From Tetragonia tetragonoides (lineage: Eukaryota > Streptophyta > Magnoliopsida > Caryophyllales > Aizoaceae): a DNA stretch of 64,000 bases. Position 1 is the stretch's first letter. Each line of letters starts with the position of its first letter. This document shows, one piece after another, positions 1 through 20,927 of the stretch. The position numbers and the translations under genes are program-made. The notes under the pieces are model-generated. The model ran no database searches. It was given only the letters and a program-made list of their open reading frames with translations, and had not been told where the DNA came from. The stretch is from the NCBI GenBank assembly GCA_038025085.1, contig CM076140.1:870501-934500 (forward strand). Reading direction: 5' to 3'.

Positions 1-440
1 CGCCTTTTGTTCGTTCTTGCTTATAATCTCTTGTACATGGAGAATCCATCTTTTTCTTTTTTTTTTTCTTTTTTTTCTTTTTTTAAGTTTGTATTAATAT
101 TCATAATGTGAAGATCAATTTGAGTTATATATATATATATATTGACATATCATCAAATGGTCCTGCTGGAGTATCAATTAAGTGATGATACACTAAATTA
201 TACTCTACTCCTGTATGTGTATAAAGGCATATCAATTTAATTTGATTCGCTTCTAGAAACTTACGGATTTTGTTTTTTGGGCCATGGGACTTGTGACTTG
301 TGAGACACAAAATCAATGCAAATGAATTACACTTAAGATACACATAGGGAGATGAATCAAATTTGGAGTACATACTCTCTCAGTCTCGGCAATATTTTCA
401 TTACTAATAAGAGATGGTTTTATGGTTGCGAGTTATTTAT
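1..440. other. AT-rich spacer, no gene seen
   Basis: A poly-T tract lies near 51-84 and a short TA run near 127-142. The one short open frame here has no recognisable motif and no splice context, so I do not call it. Nothing else is supported. Confidence 0.5.
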
Positions 441-444
441 CAAA

Positions 445-705
445 ATCACAAAAATTCGTATGAGGCGGTCTGCGTTGCCACTCATACAAGTATGATTTCA
501 TGCTAACGTTGTACTTGGTTATAGAGTGGACTTATCTTGAGGCGTTATCATAAGATACCCATTAGATCCCAATAATTAAGTTTCCTGTGAGGTCGCCTCA
601 ATGTGAGGCCTACTCTATATACAAGCAATGATGTCAGCATGACATCATACTTATATGAGTGGTCTCACCTTAAGACCGTCTCAAATAAGTTTTTTGTGAA
701 ACCAC
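445..705. repeat. Two adjacent hairpin MITE-like repeats (gaggc/gcctc family)
   Basis: Two units, about 450-560 and 583-705, each carry outward-facing complementary ends (tatgaggcggtct near 459; ggtctcaccttaagaccgtctc near 661) around a core like catgatgtcatacttatatgag. Similar units recur at 59098-59212 and 61988-62117. These look like small non-autonomous fold-back elements. The superfamily was not determined and the target duplications are not clear. Confidence 0.5.
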
Positions 706-1660
706 AATACATCACATACACCCCTTTATCTAATTAATTTAGAAGTAGTTGAATGTACAATATCACATTTTAAAATTATTATATTTTTGGGAAACACTTG
801 TAATTCCCTTAAAGCCTAAGATGGAGCGTATGAAATCATGAGTTTACATAGGTTTCTTCTCCATTATTATTATTAAGATTACATGTTGGTACAAAACAAT
901 AGCTAATTAAATTAGAGGCGGCCGAAGTCAAACATCCCTTCAGAAGAGACAGGAGAGAGAGAGAGAGAAAGAAGCATACATGTGGGTAATCTGGCCATCT
1001 AATTGCTTGCTTAATTACATTGGGGGGATGGATGAAGCCCTGATTAAGTCTTGGTTAAACGTGTTTAGTACCAACATGTATGCGTTTAATAATGCTTAAT
1101 TAGTTAGCTACTAAGTATATGCTAAGCTTTCAAAATACAGTAAAGCACTTGAGCTTGTAACTTGTGCTTTGGATCGACAATCCGTACCTCGCGGATTACT
1201 CATTAATTTAATTTGTAGTTAACCGTTTTAATTATAACTAAATCCGTCTGTTCTAGAAGGTCTACCTACATACATTATGACAAACTCATGTTAATGACTC
1301 ATCACTTAGGGAAAGGAGAAAATTGTCACAATTATTTCTTTATTTATAAATTTGCGTATGAAAATTAGAAAGTTTTAAATGTAGGCAATTACCAAAAGAA
1401 AAGAAAAAGAAAAAGGAAATTAAAACCCCTCTCTTTTTCTTCATAGTGAGTTGCTCTATGCAGTATCAATGTAGGCAATGACTTATGTATTTATGTGAAC
1501 AATATAATATAAGAGTTCCCATAAATAAATAAAAAACAATATAGTATAAGAGTATTTAGCATTAATATTTACATTAAGGGAACAGCTTTGTCTCACTCCC
1601 TCTGTAATAGCCTCGAGGCCTCGCCTTGTATTTATAATAGTAGTAGTTCTTACATGCTTA
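706..1660. other. Intergenic spacer, no gene seen
   Basis: AT-rich sequence with a short GA run (about 951-969) and several short A/T tracts. No open frame with family resemblance and no repeat family recognised. Confidence 0.4.
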
Positions 1661-1872
1661 CTCCCTCTGTTATTTTTTAAACTTACTACTTGTTTTTGTT
1701 ACGGTGTTTAACGTGGTAAAAGTTTGATATTTAGAAAATATATTTCAAAAGAAATCTAATAAATATACTTTTAAATCATAATCTATAGTGATTTATAATA
1801 AATTTATGGTAAAAATTTATAAAATTTGACCTCAAAAAAGCATATAAAAAGTTTAAAGGGAATCCGAGGGAG
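1661..1872. mobile_element. Stowaway-like MITE (212 bp)
   Basis: The left end ctccctctgtta follows a TA. The right end aatccgagggag is followed by TA, giving the TA target duplication and CTCCCTC-type terminal inverted repeats of Tc1/mariner Stowaway MITEs. The interior is AT-rich and non-coding. It cannot encode a transposase and would depend on a mariner-like enzyme in trans. Confidence 0.75.
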
Positions 1873-2432
1873 TATATTTATAGCATCAAAGTAGTTTTTT
1901 TTATTTTTCTAAATTTATTTCTAGAATATGCACATAGCTAGATGATTGAATTGATGAAGTTGAACTAATACGTGTAATACTCTTTGGGAAATATGTCTAA
2001 GAATAGGTAGCACATTAGCACATGCCTATACACCAATTAGGGTCAACGAAGAGTTTGATATACAGTTAACATATATGATCATGGTAAGCATCAAATTCGT
2101 ACAAATACTAAAATAGCAACTAGTCTACAATTTATTAATTAGTACTCCATCGAATTAAGTAACTGTCATCCGCACGATATATTTAGTAAGGTATATTAAT
2201 TTTGTTTTTCCTTTTTTGAGACTACTTTAACTTAAGATTATCTGATTAGCTAGCTAGGATCATTAGTTGCTTGCTAAAACCATTTGTTTACTACTATAAT
2301 AGGCAACTTGGCATGATTATTATTGTATTGTCCTACAACTAACATCTCAGCATTAAATTCCTTATACTATACCAAAAAATTGGGATTTGAAATTGGGATT
2401 AGCTAGCTCTTTGTTACTCTGTATGATGCTCC
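1873..2432. other. Intergenic spacer before the LTR element
   Basis: No gene or repeat could be supported. The sequence is AT-rich with scattered tagctagc palindromes. Confidence 0.35.
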
Positions 2433-2841
2433 TGTTGAACTGGATCTAAAATCATAGATCGATTAAAATATTAATCTACTAGTACAAAATAGAATTAATT
2501 ATACTAATCTCAAGCCATAGAGAGCACCGCACAATTGAATACTTTTTGTCTAAGCATGGGAGTCTTCCACTGTGAGCAATATATGCAATAGGGTGGTTAT
2601 CTGAACTGAAGGAGTTTATATTTACATTGCCACAACGGGGATCCCTTTACCTGAAGTTCCCGATGTGGGACAAACCTAATAATAGGTCTTAATTGGATTC
2701 CTACCACCGTTGGAATCCTAATGGGTTTTGGCCTAACTGAATACTTAATGGACTTGTATTATTGGCCCACTTAACTGAATATTAGCACTGAAATGAATAT
2801 CGACTACTTGAGTCATGGTCCACTTAATTACAAGTTCAACA
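2433..2841 (-). repeat. LTR (3' LTR relative to the element)
   Basis: 409 bp copy with the 8-bp terminal inverted repeat TGTTGAAC/GTTCAACA intact. It differs from its partner by around twenty substitutions and small indels counted by eye, so insertion is not recent. Confidence 0.85.
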
Positions 2842-5800
2842 TTCTCCCACATGGACCATAGACTACAAGGAAGTCGCTGAAAAAACTGAAAACCAAAAAA
2901 CTTAAACAAATTGTAATAAAACTGTGATTTGTTCTTTTAAATATAGTAATTATACATAATAGGAAAAATATACTTAAGAAATTGAAAAACATTTTGAGTA
3001 ATTTGTGGCCACTTAAAAATCAATGCTAATGTAGCTAGCTCATACATAAAACCCAAAACGATGGGCCACAAGCCAGAATTATATAACTCACACTAAGTTG
3101 TAAGAGCGGTCCAGGCATCCCGCTTTAGAGGATCCTATTCCTTCCCTCACAAGACTCAATGGTATTGCCATAATTCCAAACTTGCAACTAAAACAAGCCA
3201 TAAACCCAACTGAACTGAAGTTGCCCGTAAGGCATTACACTAAACTTGCCCGAAAGGCACTGAACTGAAGTTTACCCAAACAACCGATATGAAAGGGCAC
3301 TGAATTATGTCTCACTAAGCCTCTTAAGGCCTGCAACCACATTCAATAGCAACTAAACAGATAAAGTGGATACCATTTCCCAATAGGGGAAAAGAGATAA
3401 CTAAAGTGCTAATAATACATGCATTCCACTTAAATATAATGCCATATAAAACCAAAGTGTTTCATGCAAACACATAAGCTCGACTTAATCTTAAACTTTA
3501 AATCTTGATTCCCATATGCACTGAATAGACAATAACTTTAAAATGTAAGATAACAGACTTCTTGCAAGTCAATCTGCAAGCATGCTCGTGAACAGAAAGT
3601 CATGGCAAATTATAAAATGAGCTTTATCTTTCCATAAATAACTCAATTACTGTGTTATTGTCTCATGAAGAAATTGTCTTTTTATACTTTATGAAAGGAA
3701 ACTGAAGTTATAATTGAGTAAGCATGTCCTCCATGACATAAGTGCACAATTCAAATAATGTTAGGATAAACCTAATCTACTTCACATAATCAAGTGTCTC
3801 ACGAAAAACTTAATTACTCTTATATAAGCCAAATGGTAAAAGAAACACTCCACAATATATGAAATAGACTTAATGACACATGAATCACCTTCAATTGAAA
3901 CCCAATGGCTTAATAACTAAATGTACTGAATTCTGAAGGAGTCCAAGGCACAATGGCTTATATGTATACTACAAATAATGCACCTTATTGTACCACTAAA
4001 AGTTTCCTGAAACTTCAACGTAGGAGACAAAAAAAAAACTTATCTATTGAAACAGTTAGAATCTTTATCCTTGGTGCGACTAAAGCAACCGAGAGAATCA
4101 AATGGTACACAACACTCACTGTCAATGACACTAACTAGCAGTTAGCTAGTCTCTCATAAACACAAAAACTATATGTATATCAATATTACTTTACTCCCAC
4201 TGACTTTACCATTTTAATACTCCTTATCATAGGTTTAGACATTGATCACCATAATCAGATGTCATGCATGTGTTACTGTAACTCTTACCATTAAACAACA
4301 TTTATGACATAAACTGAATTAAACCATCAAACTTAAGTTCATGTAATTCTTAATAATCAACTTAATTGTGAAAAATAACGAAAGACTATAGACCTAGAAT
4401 AGCTCTCACCCCCCACCCGCGAATTCGCATGTGCTTGCTAGCTAGGTCACCTGCTCCGCACTATCGTGACATAGTTGGAGAATTCTAAACTTTCACATGG
4501 ATTACATAAGACACTTACAAGATACATTTATGTTAAACATAAACACCCATATGCAAGATAATATTAGTGTATAGGATTGCACACTAATAAACATGACCAA
4601 ATACTATATACTGAATATAAGCATCAAAAGCTACAGTCAACTAATTCTTATAACCTGAAGAACATGAAATGAACTTTGATTCACACCCCCATTTCATATA
4701 ACTTCAATATGATAATTAATAACGAAGTTAAAAAAGATACTGACAAGGAAATATAATACGAACAAAGATGAGTAGTATCTCTAATTTCTGTAATATTTGT
4801 CATATACTTGAGTCAAATCAATGTTACTCAATTTGAAATAACAATAATACTAAATTCGTTCATACACTAAAAACACTGAAATTGGAAGAATTAAAGCATG
4901 CACTACTTCGCACATCAATTCATTACCTTAAAAATTATACACGTTTTGGAAAAATCCATTCTGAAAATTTGCTATAGAAAAAAAAAAAATAAATTACCAA
5001 TGTATAGAAATACTGATTAATCAAAAACTAAGGAGAATTTTGAGCAACGAGGTAGACTCAAGCTCCGTTTGATTCACCTAGAAAAAAAACTGAATTGAAC
5101 TGAAAGGTAATGAACTGAACTGAATTTATGTAAAATTAAGTTGAATCAAACCAATATGAAATAACAAGAGTGACACACAAAGTTATCTAATGAATTTACT
5201 TAACTTAACACACTCACACATGTATATATCTACGAACTTTCCCCCTCATGTGTGAGCATATGTTCCCCTTTGAAGCGGAAGCGAATTACTGAAAACATAG
5301 ATATCAAGAAAACTAAAAAAATACCATACTTTAACATTGGTAATAGTGCAACAAGAGTCTCATAACATAATGCACAAAAGCTTTATCCAAATATACGGAT
5401 AAAAAAAACACTGAACTTTACTTTTATCATGTCTCTCTAAAGATCATTTAATAACTTCTTTATATCCCCTCTGAAAATTTAAGAGGGTCTGCCCCATTTG
5501 TGGGAACTAGGAAATAAAGATGTCTAAGTTATTCTGAAGTACTCTTCCTAAGGTTGAGGTTTACATCACACATCTTCTGATAATGTATTTTACTTTAATA
5601 GTGAGACAATGATTTCTTAAGAGACTAAAAAACAAGCAAAAATATTTTGATGCTCATGAACCTTAATAATGATCTCCATTACGAGCTTATGGAGGATACT
5701 GCAATAGCAAAGAGAATCATGGGATATCAATGCATCTACCAACCTTGAGGAAATCGTAAATGATGAACCTCTTTTTTATTTTAGTTTTACATACACCTCA

Positions 5801-6189
5801 AAAACTAAAACAACAAACTAAAACCACCTGAAAGATAGGGTGATCATAAAAGCCAGACATTTCACATTGCTAGCATAAAAGAAGCTCAATAAAAACGGTA
5901 TTCTTTACTGAAAGAACTTATAGAAAGTGTTATAAGTATAATGTCACTTAAGATGAGAAATTTGCATCAGTATGAGCTTAATTAACACCGCAGTGGAAAA
6001 AACACTTCAATGCATGTGTCCCAATTTTGGAGGCATGATATAAATATGAGCTATTTGCGGATCAAGTGAAGATCTGCAACTGAAATGAAAATGTGGTCGC
6101 GCGGTTTACTGAAAAGCTAGTACTAAGTACTGGAATTAAACAACTGAATTTGCAGATCAAATGAAGATGAAATGATATGTTATTTTAGA

Positions 6190-6595
6190 CCAAGTTAATT
6201 TTCAAGCATCCAAATTTATTGCTGAATCACCCAAAGATTAACTTACTGAAGTACTGTAACTTATTAATTTTTTGGCATCTAAATTTGTTATTAATCACCA
6301 GAAAAAGACTGAACTAACAGATAGTCATCTAGCATCCAAATTTGTTGTTGAATCACTAAAGGACTAACCAACTGAAAAACTGAAAGTTAATTAAATTAAC
6401 CTTTTTGCATCCAACTATCGTCAAATTGCCAAGAGATAAATTCACTGAATAACTTATAAACTAGATTAATCTTCTAGCATCCAGATTTGTTGTTAAATCA
6501 CTAGAAGACTAACCAACTGAATAACCGAAAAAGTCCAATTAATCTTCTAGCATCTAAATTTGTTGTTGAATCACTAGAAGATCAATCCACTGAAA
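6190..6595. repeat. Degenerate tandem hairpin array inside the LTR element
   Basis: About six diverged units, mostly 71-74 bp apart, share a core like gcatccaaatttgttgttgaatcac. In the last two units the core is bracketed by complementary arms: atcttctag at 6542-6550 with ctagaagat at 6574-6582, and tcttctag at 6470-6477 with ctagaaga at 6501-6508. Each unit could fold as a hairpin of 8-9 bp. Isolated related cores occur near 7150 and 7232. The function is unknown. Confidence 0.7.
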
Positions 6596-8208
6596 AAACT
6601 TTCCACTTGTACTAAAATTATGAAATCAATAATATGATTCTTTTGAGGTAAAATATCCAAAATAAATTATCTTCATATTATTTTGACCTCAACTTAAAAA
6701 AACTGAACTGAATTCTTTATATATTCTGAAATCCTTATACGTGGAAGATCTAATTCACAACTTAACTAAAGACATTGAGGTCAATAATGCGATAAAGACA
6801 GCTATATGGCCCAAAAAACTTTGACCCTGTATGATTAGGCACAGACTGTATGCATAAAACTAACATAGTTTAAGTTGTATTTGACATGCCTAAAAAAAAA
6901 AAAAACATATTCTAAATATTTTCATTTGAATGTCCAAGTCATTATACTTCAAGAACTGAAATGGTCGCCCATATTAAATCACGTATCAAACTTTCTTAGT
7001 GCTAATGAGCACAAAGGAAACACAATGAATTATATCTCTATATAGTGTTAAGGGGAAAAAATACAGGTACATCTTCCTATTCTGTAGATGGGTCCACTAT
7101 AAAAACTGCATATTTACCGCCATACTAAAACATATTGTGGACAATATTAACATCCAAATTTGACTTTTAAATCAATAAAGGTGACCAATCAACTGAATAT
7201 ATAAGCTTTTACTTTAGATTTGACCATGAGCATTATCCATATTTGTTGTTGAATCAATGCCCATAATCAAGTCGCATCTTAATACTTCACTTTAGGTATA
7301 TAACTTACCATGCCTATTATCTGTGGTTTAAACCACCTCAAACTTTAAATCTTTTAACAAAAAAGGAAACATATAGAAGACTATGAAAAATACATGTGAT
7401 CAAATCCATACTAAAAATACTCAATCTTAAATTTAAACTTAAACTTAATTACTGAAAAACACTTCAATTTAAAGTACTAAACTTCAATTTGTAATCAAAC
7501 TAAATATCTTATGTGCTCAAAATTTAATCACTCTGAAATACCAAGTTAGACTCGGACCTCTTTATAACTATATCATATTCCTTTCCACTTATATGCAATG
7601 AATAGGCATATATTTAATCATAATACTCAACTTAACTTCTAACATATTGAGAAAATGTTCTGAATTTTTTTATGTGTAGTTTGAAACTACCCCAAACTTA
7701 ATACTCTAAACGGATGCATATTCACACTTTTCAGATATGGAAAAAAAATAAAAAATAAAAAATATCCTTAAAACTTAAGAAGTGAATAAATCATACTTTG
7801 GCATAGTAAGAGTATTCAACGATAACCACCGAAACATGTACATGCCCATGCTAAAAATCATAGAATCAACACCCATGTTTATTTATTTATTGTATTTGTG
7901 CACTTTTAATCATGATCAACCGAAGCAAACTAAATATCATTCAATTTCAATCTCACGCCCCAATTAACAAAAAATTGGTACGGCAAACTAAACTTAAATT
8001 GGCATAGAATTAAATTGATCAAACCTTACACGATCAATTAAACTAAAGCAAGTGAAGTTATGATCAATCAAGATTTCAATTTGTGCAGTGATACTAATGC
8101 ATATTATACAAACACCGCTCATGTGGGTAAAGGGCGGAAGCTATATTCATTAACTAAAACTTTTATTTGTAAGATGAGTAGAAATATTAATCCTGCTCTA
8201 ATATCATA

Positions 8209-8618
8209 TGTTGAACTGGATCTAAAACCATAGATCGATTAATATTAATCTACTAGTACAAAATAGAATTAATTATACTAACCTCAAGTCATAGAGAGTA
8301 CCGCACCATTGAATACTTTTTGTCTAGGTATGGGAGTCTTCCACTGTGAGCAATATATGCAATAGGGTGGTTATCTGAACTGAAGGGGTTTATATTTATA
8401 TTGCCACAGCGGGATCCCTTTACCTGAAGTTCCCAATGTGGGACAAACCTAATAATAGGTCTTAATTGGATTCCTACCACCGGTTGAATCCTAATGGGTT
8501 TTGGCCTAACTGAATACTTAATGGACTTGTATTATTGGCCCACTTAACTGAATATTAGCTAGCACTGAACTGAATATCGACTACTTGAGTCATGGTCCAC
8601 TTAATTACAAGTCCAACA
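8209..8618 (-). repeat. LTR (5' LTR relative to the element)
   Basis: 410 bp partner of the LTR at 2433-2841, adjacent to the primer-binding-site remnant at 8191-8208. This orients the element on the minus strand. Confidence 0.85.
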
Positions 8619-9617
8619 ACTCAAAGCTTTTACTATTATGTGAAGAAATTAATTAATCATGAATCAATAATTCCTCCAAAAAGTTTACAGTAACGAGAGT
8701 ACGTGAAGCCAATTGAGTGTCCATCTTTGATTTGATATCCTAATCATAATTAGGGCACTTGTTAGCAAAATCGTTAGTACTATTACAAGCAAGACATACA
8801 TGCATCTACAGTCTTACCCATATAATTGAATATTGATGATCGATATAATTGTTGAGATGTTAAAAATCCAAATTCCATATACTAGCTAACATTGTGTCAT
8901 CTTTTTCCGATCCCTTAAAAGTTTTGATCATCAATGCAGCCCCCCTTATACATGTTGTGTTTTGATGCTCGAGTAATGAGTATACTCTCTCGCTCCATAT
9001 AGAAGAAGTAAGGGTATGTATTACCGTATTAGGGCGAACATATGTACATTTCCTTGAAATTACCAAGACATTTCGTTCCAAGTTCCAACCATGCATCACG
9101 TTTGATATATAAATGGAAAATGATAAGATAAAGATATGCACCAAATTGTCGCCAATCAATAATCTTCTAGTTGTGGGGACCACTATCTGCCCTTATTTGT
9201 GATTATCCATTATAGTGGCTGGTTTCGTTTGGGAGTGAAATGAAAGCCGTAAATATGTTACTACGTACTTTTTGTACACATGCATCCATATAGGACAATG
9301 ATTTTTGCCTGCTGATTTCAAAAATTGGAAAATTAGTCCATAGTGGTGGGCACTGGGAAGAATCGCAGAAATGAGATGATGATCTGAGGACAATTAATTT
9401 TCATTTAATTTGTTGGTACGTAGTTCTATATATCTGACTTGTACGTACGTATAAATAAAGTTGGTGTTATAAATAAAGTTGTTTCAAGTAGCTAGATAAG
9501 TTTTGGCAATCCATCTTAACAAGGTTGCCTTGCTTGTGGATTGTGGTTTTGTGCATGGAACTGACCCGACTGACATATCATTCATTCCATCGCGGGTCAG
9601 TTGTAGTACGGTACGGT
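8619..9617. other. Intergenic spacer, no gene seen
   Basis: Short open frames on the minus strand (for example 8860-9183) show no family motif, codon signal or splice context. No repeat was recognised. Confidence 0.4.
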
Positions 9618-9773
9618 CTACATGGTGGAGAAATTATTGTGTATTTCAGGAGCACTGCTCTCTTCTCTCACAAAATAGAAAATTACCAATTTGAATTTAG
9701 AGTGGATTCCACTTATTTTGTGAGAGGAGGAAGCAATGCTCATGTATTATGCAATAATTTCTCCTACATGGTG
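9618..9773. repeat. Fold-back (MITE-like) hairpin, about 155 bp
   Basis: The left arm 9619-9676 and the right arm (about 9716-9773) are imperfect reverse complements over nearly 60 bp. Examples are gtggagaaattattg at 9625 against caataatttctcc at 9752, and tctcacaaaata against tattttgtgaga. The loop is about 40 bp. The two apparent ORFs here are by-products of this palindrome. The family was not identified. Confidence 0.7.
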
Positions 9774-11200
9774 AGTGAAAATATTCATTATAGGAGTAAT
9801 ACTCATCTATTAAATAAAATAAAATAAAAAATATTCTAACAAACCAAACACACCCCTCAAAAAATCAAAATCTTCATGGATAAGACTTAGTCCGCTTTCA
9901 CTTTTCAATACAAGTCACACAAACTCACTACGACGGTTTGAATATCGCTTTGGGCAAAGAGCAGCTTTAAATTCTTTGTCCAATTATCTCATTCTTTGAG
10001 GGGCGTACAAACCAGCGTGAGGAAAATAGTTACTGCAATCGGCGGTGAATACCCTTGATTATGAAACAAAAAAAAAAAAAAAAACCTTTGTTACCTTATT
10101 GATTCACTTTCCACTTCATGCATGTTCCTCTTGAAAAGTATATTGCGTCACTAAATGATTATAATAACATAAGATTAATTATTACTATTTGTAATTCATG
10201 ATGACCTCAAACATACAGAAATTTGGTTATTCTTTGAAATTTCACTCTTATGTCCATTTTATATGATTGATTCATGTATGCACATGTTTTGATATAGTGA
10301 AGGATTCGGATTTTCCCTCTATGTGTGTGAGTTATTATTATTTACCTTGTCATGAGACTTCTTTTTCTTCTCCCACCTACGGTAGTGCAAGTCAACTTCC
10401 TCGTCATTAACTCATTTATGGTGAAGTATTAAGAGAATCCTGAATACGACCTAGTATCATACTATCATCTATTAATAGCTTGCAAAATAATTTTCCACTT
10501 CAAGACAAGTGTTGCTCAATTAATTATATGAACGTATTTTCAATTGAAAAGGACGCAATTACTCTTTTGAAAGCTACGCACGTGCATATATAACGACATT
10601 GAAATCATGGTCTCGGATTAATGAGGAGCTAGCAAACCATAAGTATAGATATGTTTTTTTTTTTTTTTTTTAAAATTTCTTCCTAATGGTTTTGAGTACA
10701 AAATTTATGTTGATGTCAAATTATTAAATCTACTATTTTCCATGGATATTTTTTACTAGTATGTCAGACAGGTTTCGGTTAATTATGATCCCATCATTCC
10801 GCAATCACCTACCAAACAAAGTAATATTTCTTTTATTTACGAATATTAATTTTTTGAATATTTTAGATTTGTTTCTTTCTAAAATTCTAACAAAAATTTA
10901 TTCACTTTGTCCCATTCTTTCAAATAAGTTAAATATCTTAAAACCTACAATAAGTAATTGCTTTCTATCACCCCAAAAAAAAAATACTGTAAATAAGAAC
11001 ATTCACTTTGTAGAAATGGTCATATAAAGAACGAAGTAGCAACTCAGAACAAAAGGCGGGATAGCAGCAAGGAGTGAACAAAAATTCCCGTACATACATC
11101 CGCAGGGAAACTGCAACTTCACATAAGGAGGAAAATTGGACTCTTTTAACATTTTTGGATAAATAATAATTGTGCCTATTTGGAATTTTTGGATTGCATA
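9774..11200. other. AT-rich spacer downstream of CUL1
   Basis: Contains homopolymers near 10067-10084 (A) and 10652-10671 (T) and no supported gene. The last part approaches the CUL1 3' end on the minus strand. A short ORF at 10761-11027 lacks recognisable features. Confidence 0.4.
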
Positions 11201-11339
11201 CCAAGCAAAAATAAAATAAAAATTTGTGCTAATAACATTTTACTAAATTCTGTACATCAAAAACCTACTCTTGGCGTCACTGTTCTGCTTCCATACAAAT
11301 AAGATGCCAAAGGATAAAGCTCATCAGGACACAAGATGA

Positions 11340-18242
<6,903 letters not shown>

Positions 18243-18250
18243 CTTCTCGT

Positions 18251-18840
18251 CTCTATTAGATAAGCTCAACTGTTACACAAAATTAAAGGCAGCAGCTAAC
18301 AATTAATTGTGCTTAGACTGCGTTTGAAACTCATTACTAAGAAAAATAATCACAACAAAGCCCTAGCTCAGCAATTACGAAACCGTGAACCACAAACTCG
18401 TCATAACGAGGCCAACATTAGCAACAACAACAATAAAAAAGCAATGATCAAGCACAAACATAGTTTAATAAAATCAAAATGTTGTCCAAACCCTAATAGT
18501 CGATAGCATTCTCATACGATTTCGTCAATATACTTCAACCATACTCAAAGAGAACACAAACCCTAAATTACGGTAACATAAATTATTATCATCATAATCA
18601 TAATCTTTAACACCAGCTGCAGCAAAAACGAAACCATCCGTAGAATGAACCAAAATACGAAACGAAATTGAGTGGAAAAGAGAAAGGAAGAAACAACAAA
18701 ACGGAGAATTAGTAATGAAAAACTCACCTTAACGATACAGACGAAGACGGGAAGAGGAGAGAGAAGATCGATGGAGGAACCCTAGGGATTCGACGAAAGG
18801 AGAGAGAAAAGAGAGGGATGATGGGTTTTTAGTTCGTCTG
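18251..18840 (-). other. CUL1 5' UTR with intron
   Basis: Reading minus, a leader exon ends at a good donor (ttaag/gtgag) near 18731. The acceptor ttgtgtaacag precedes 18269, 27 nt upstream of the ATG. A leader intron of about 460 bp is therefore inferred. The transcription start is not visible and no clear TATA box was found upstream of about 18840. Confidence 0.6.
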
Positions 18841-18924
18841 ATGGTGGGGAAGCAAAGAAACTTTTATGCACAAAATACCTCACCTTGTTAAGTATGGACA
18901 ATTTTTTTTGGAGAAACGGAGTAA

Positions 18925-19092
18925 GCGCCTATTCTTTTCATCGATTCCATGTTGTATTTTGTTTTTTTTTATTCCGTTCCGTTCCGCAGTTCATATTTTA
19001 TTTTGTCTCATATTTTTAAATTATTCGCGCCGTTTTCGTTCCATTGCATTCCAATCCGTTCCTCACCATTCCGTTGAAGAGAACAGGGCCTT
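18925..19092. mobile_element. hAT-like MITE, copy 1
   Basis: The left end gcgcctattcttttcatcga and right end ccgttgaagagaacagggcc form imperfect terminal inverted repeats around a core rich in ccgttcc. It shares about 170 bp with copies at 58380-58556 and 60025-60204. The ggccctgttcttttc-type ends suggest the hAT superfamily. The 8-bp target duplications are not convincing. Confidence 0.6.

Positions 19093-20927
<1,835 letters not shown>

Larger units (their letters stand above)
2433..8618 (-). mobile_element. Non-autonomous or decayed LTR retrotransposon, 6.2 kb
   Basis: Two direct repeats of about 410 bp (2433-2841 and 8209-8618, roughly 95% alike by eye) begin TGTTGAAC and end GTTCAACA or GTCCAACA. 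The element reads on the minus strand. Just inside the right LTR, the complement of 8191-8208 matches the plant initiator tRNA-Met primer site TGGTATCAGAGC at 10 of 12 bases. Just inside the left LTR, the complement of 2842-2850 is the purine run gtgggagaa, a polypurine tract. The 5.4 kb interior has no gag, protease, RT or integrase that I can recognise and no ORF above about 63 aa. It is either a LARD-like derivative or heavily decayed, and the superfamily is unassigned. The flanks (gctcc and actca) share only three of five bases, so the target duplication is mutated or absent. Confidence 0.85.

Noticed and set aside
6190..6595. CRISPR-like array
   Set aside because: Units diverge, spacing varies and the host is a plant nuclear genome; it lies inside an LTR element.
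2428..8623. A clean 5-bp target duplication for the LTR element
   Set aside because: The flanks are gctcc and actca, matching only in the middle three bases; not enough to claim.
9503..9827. Two overlapping plus-strand ORFs
   Set aside because: They cover the fold-back hairpin at 9618-9773 and show no protein family signal.
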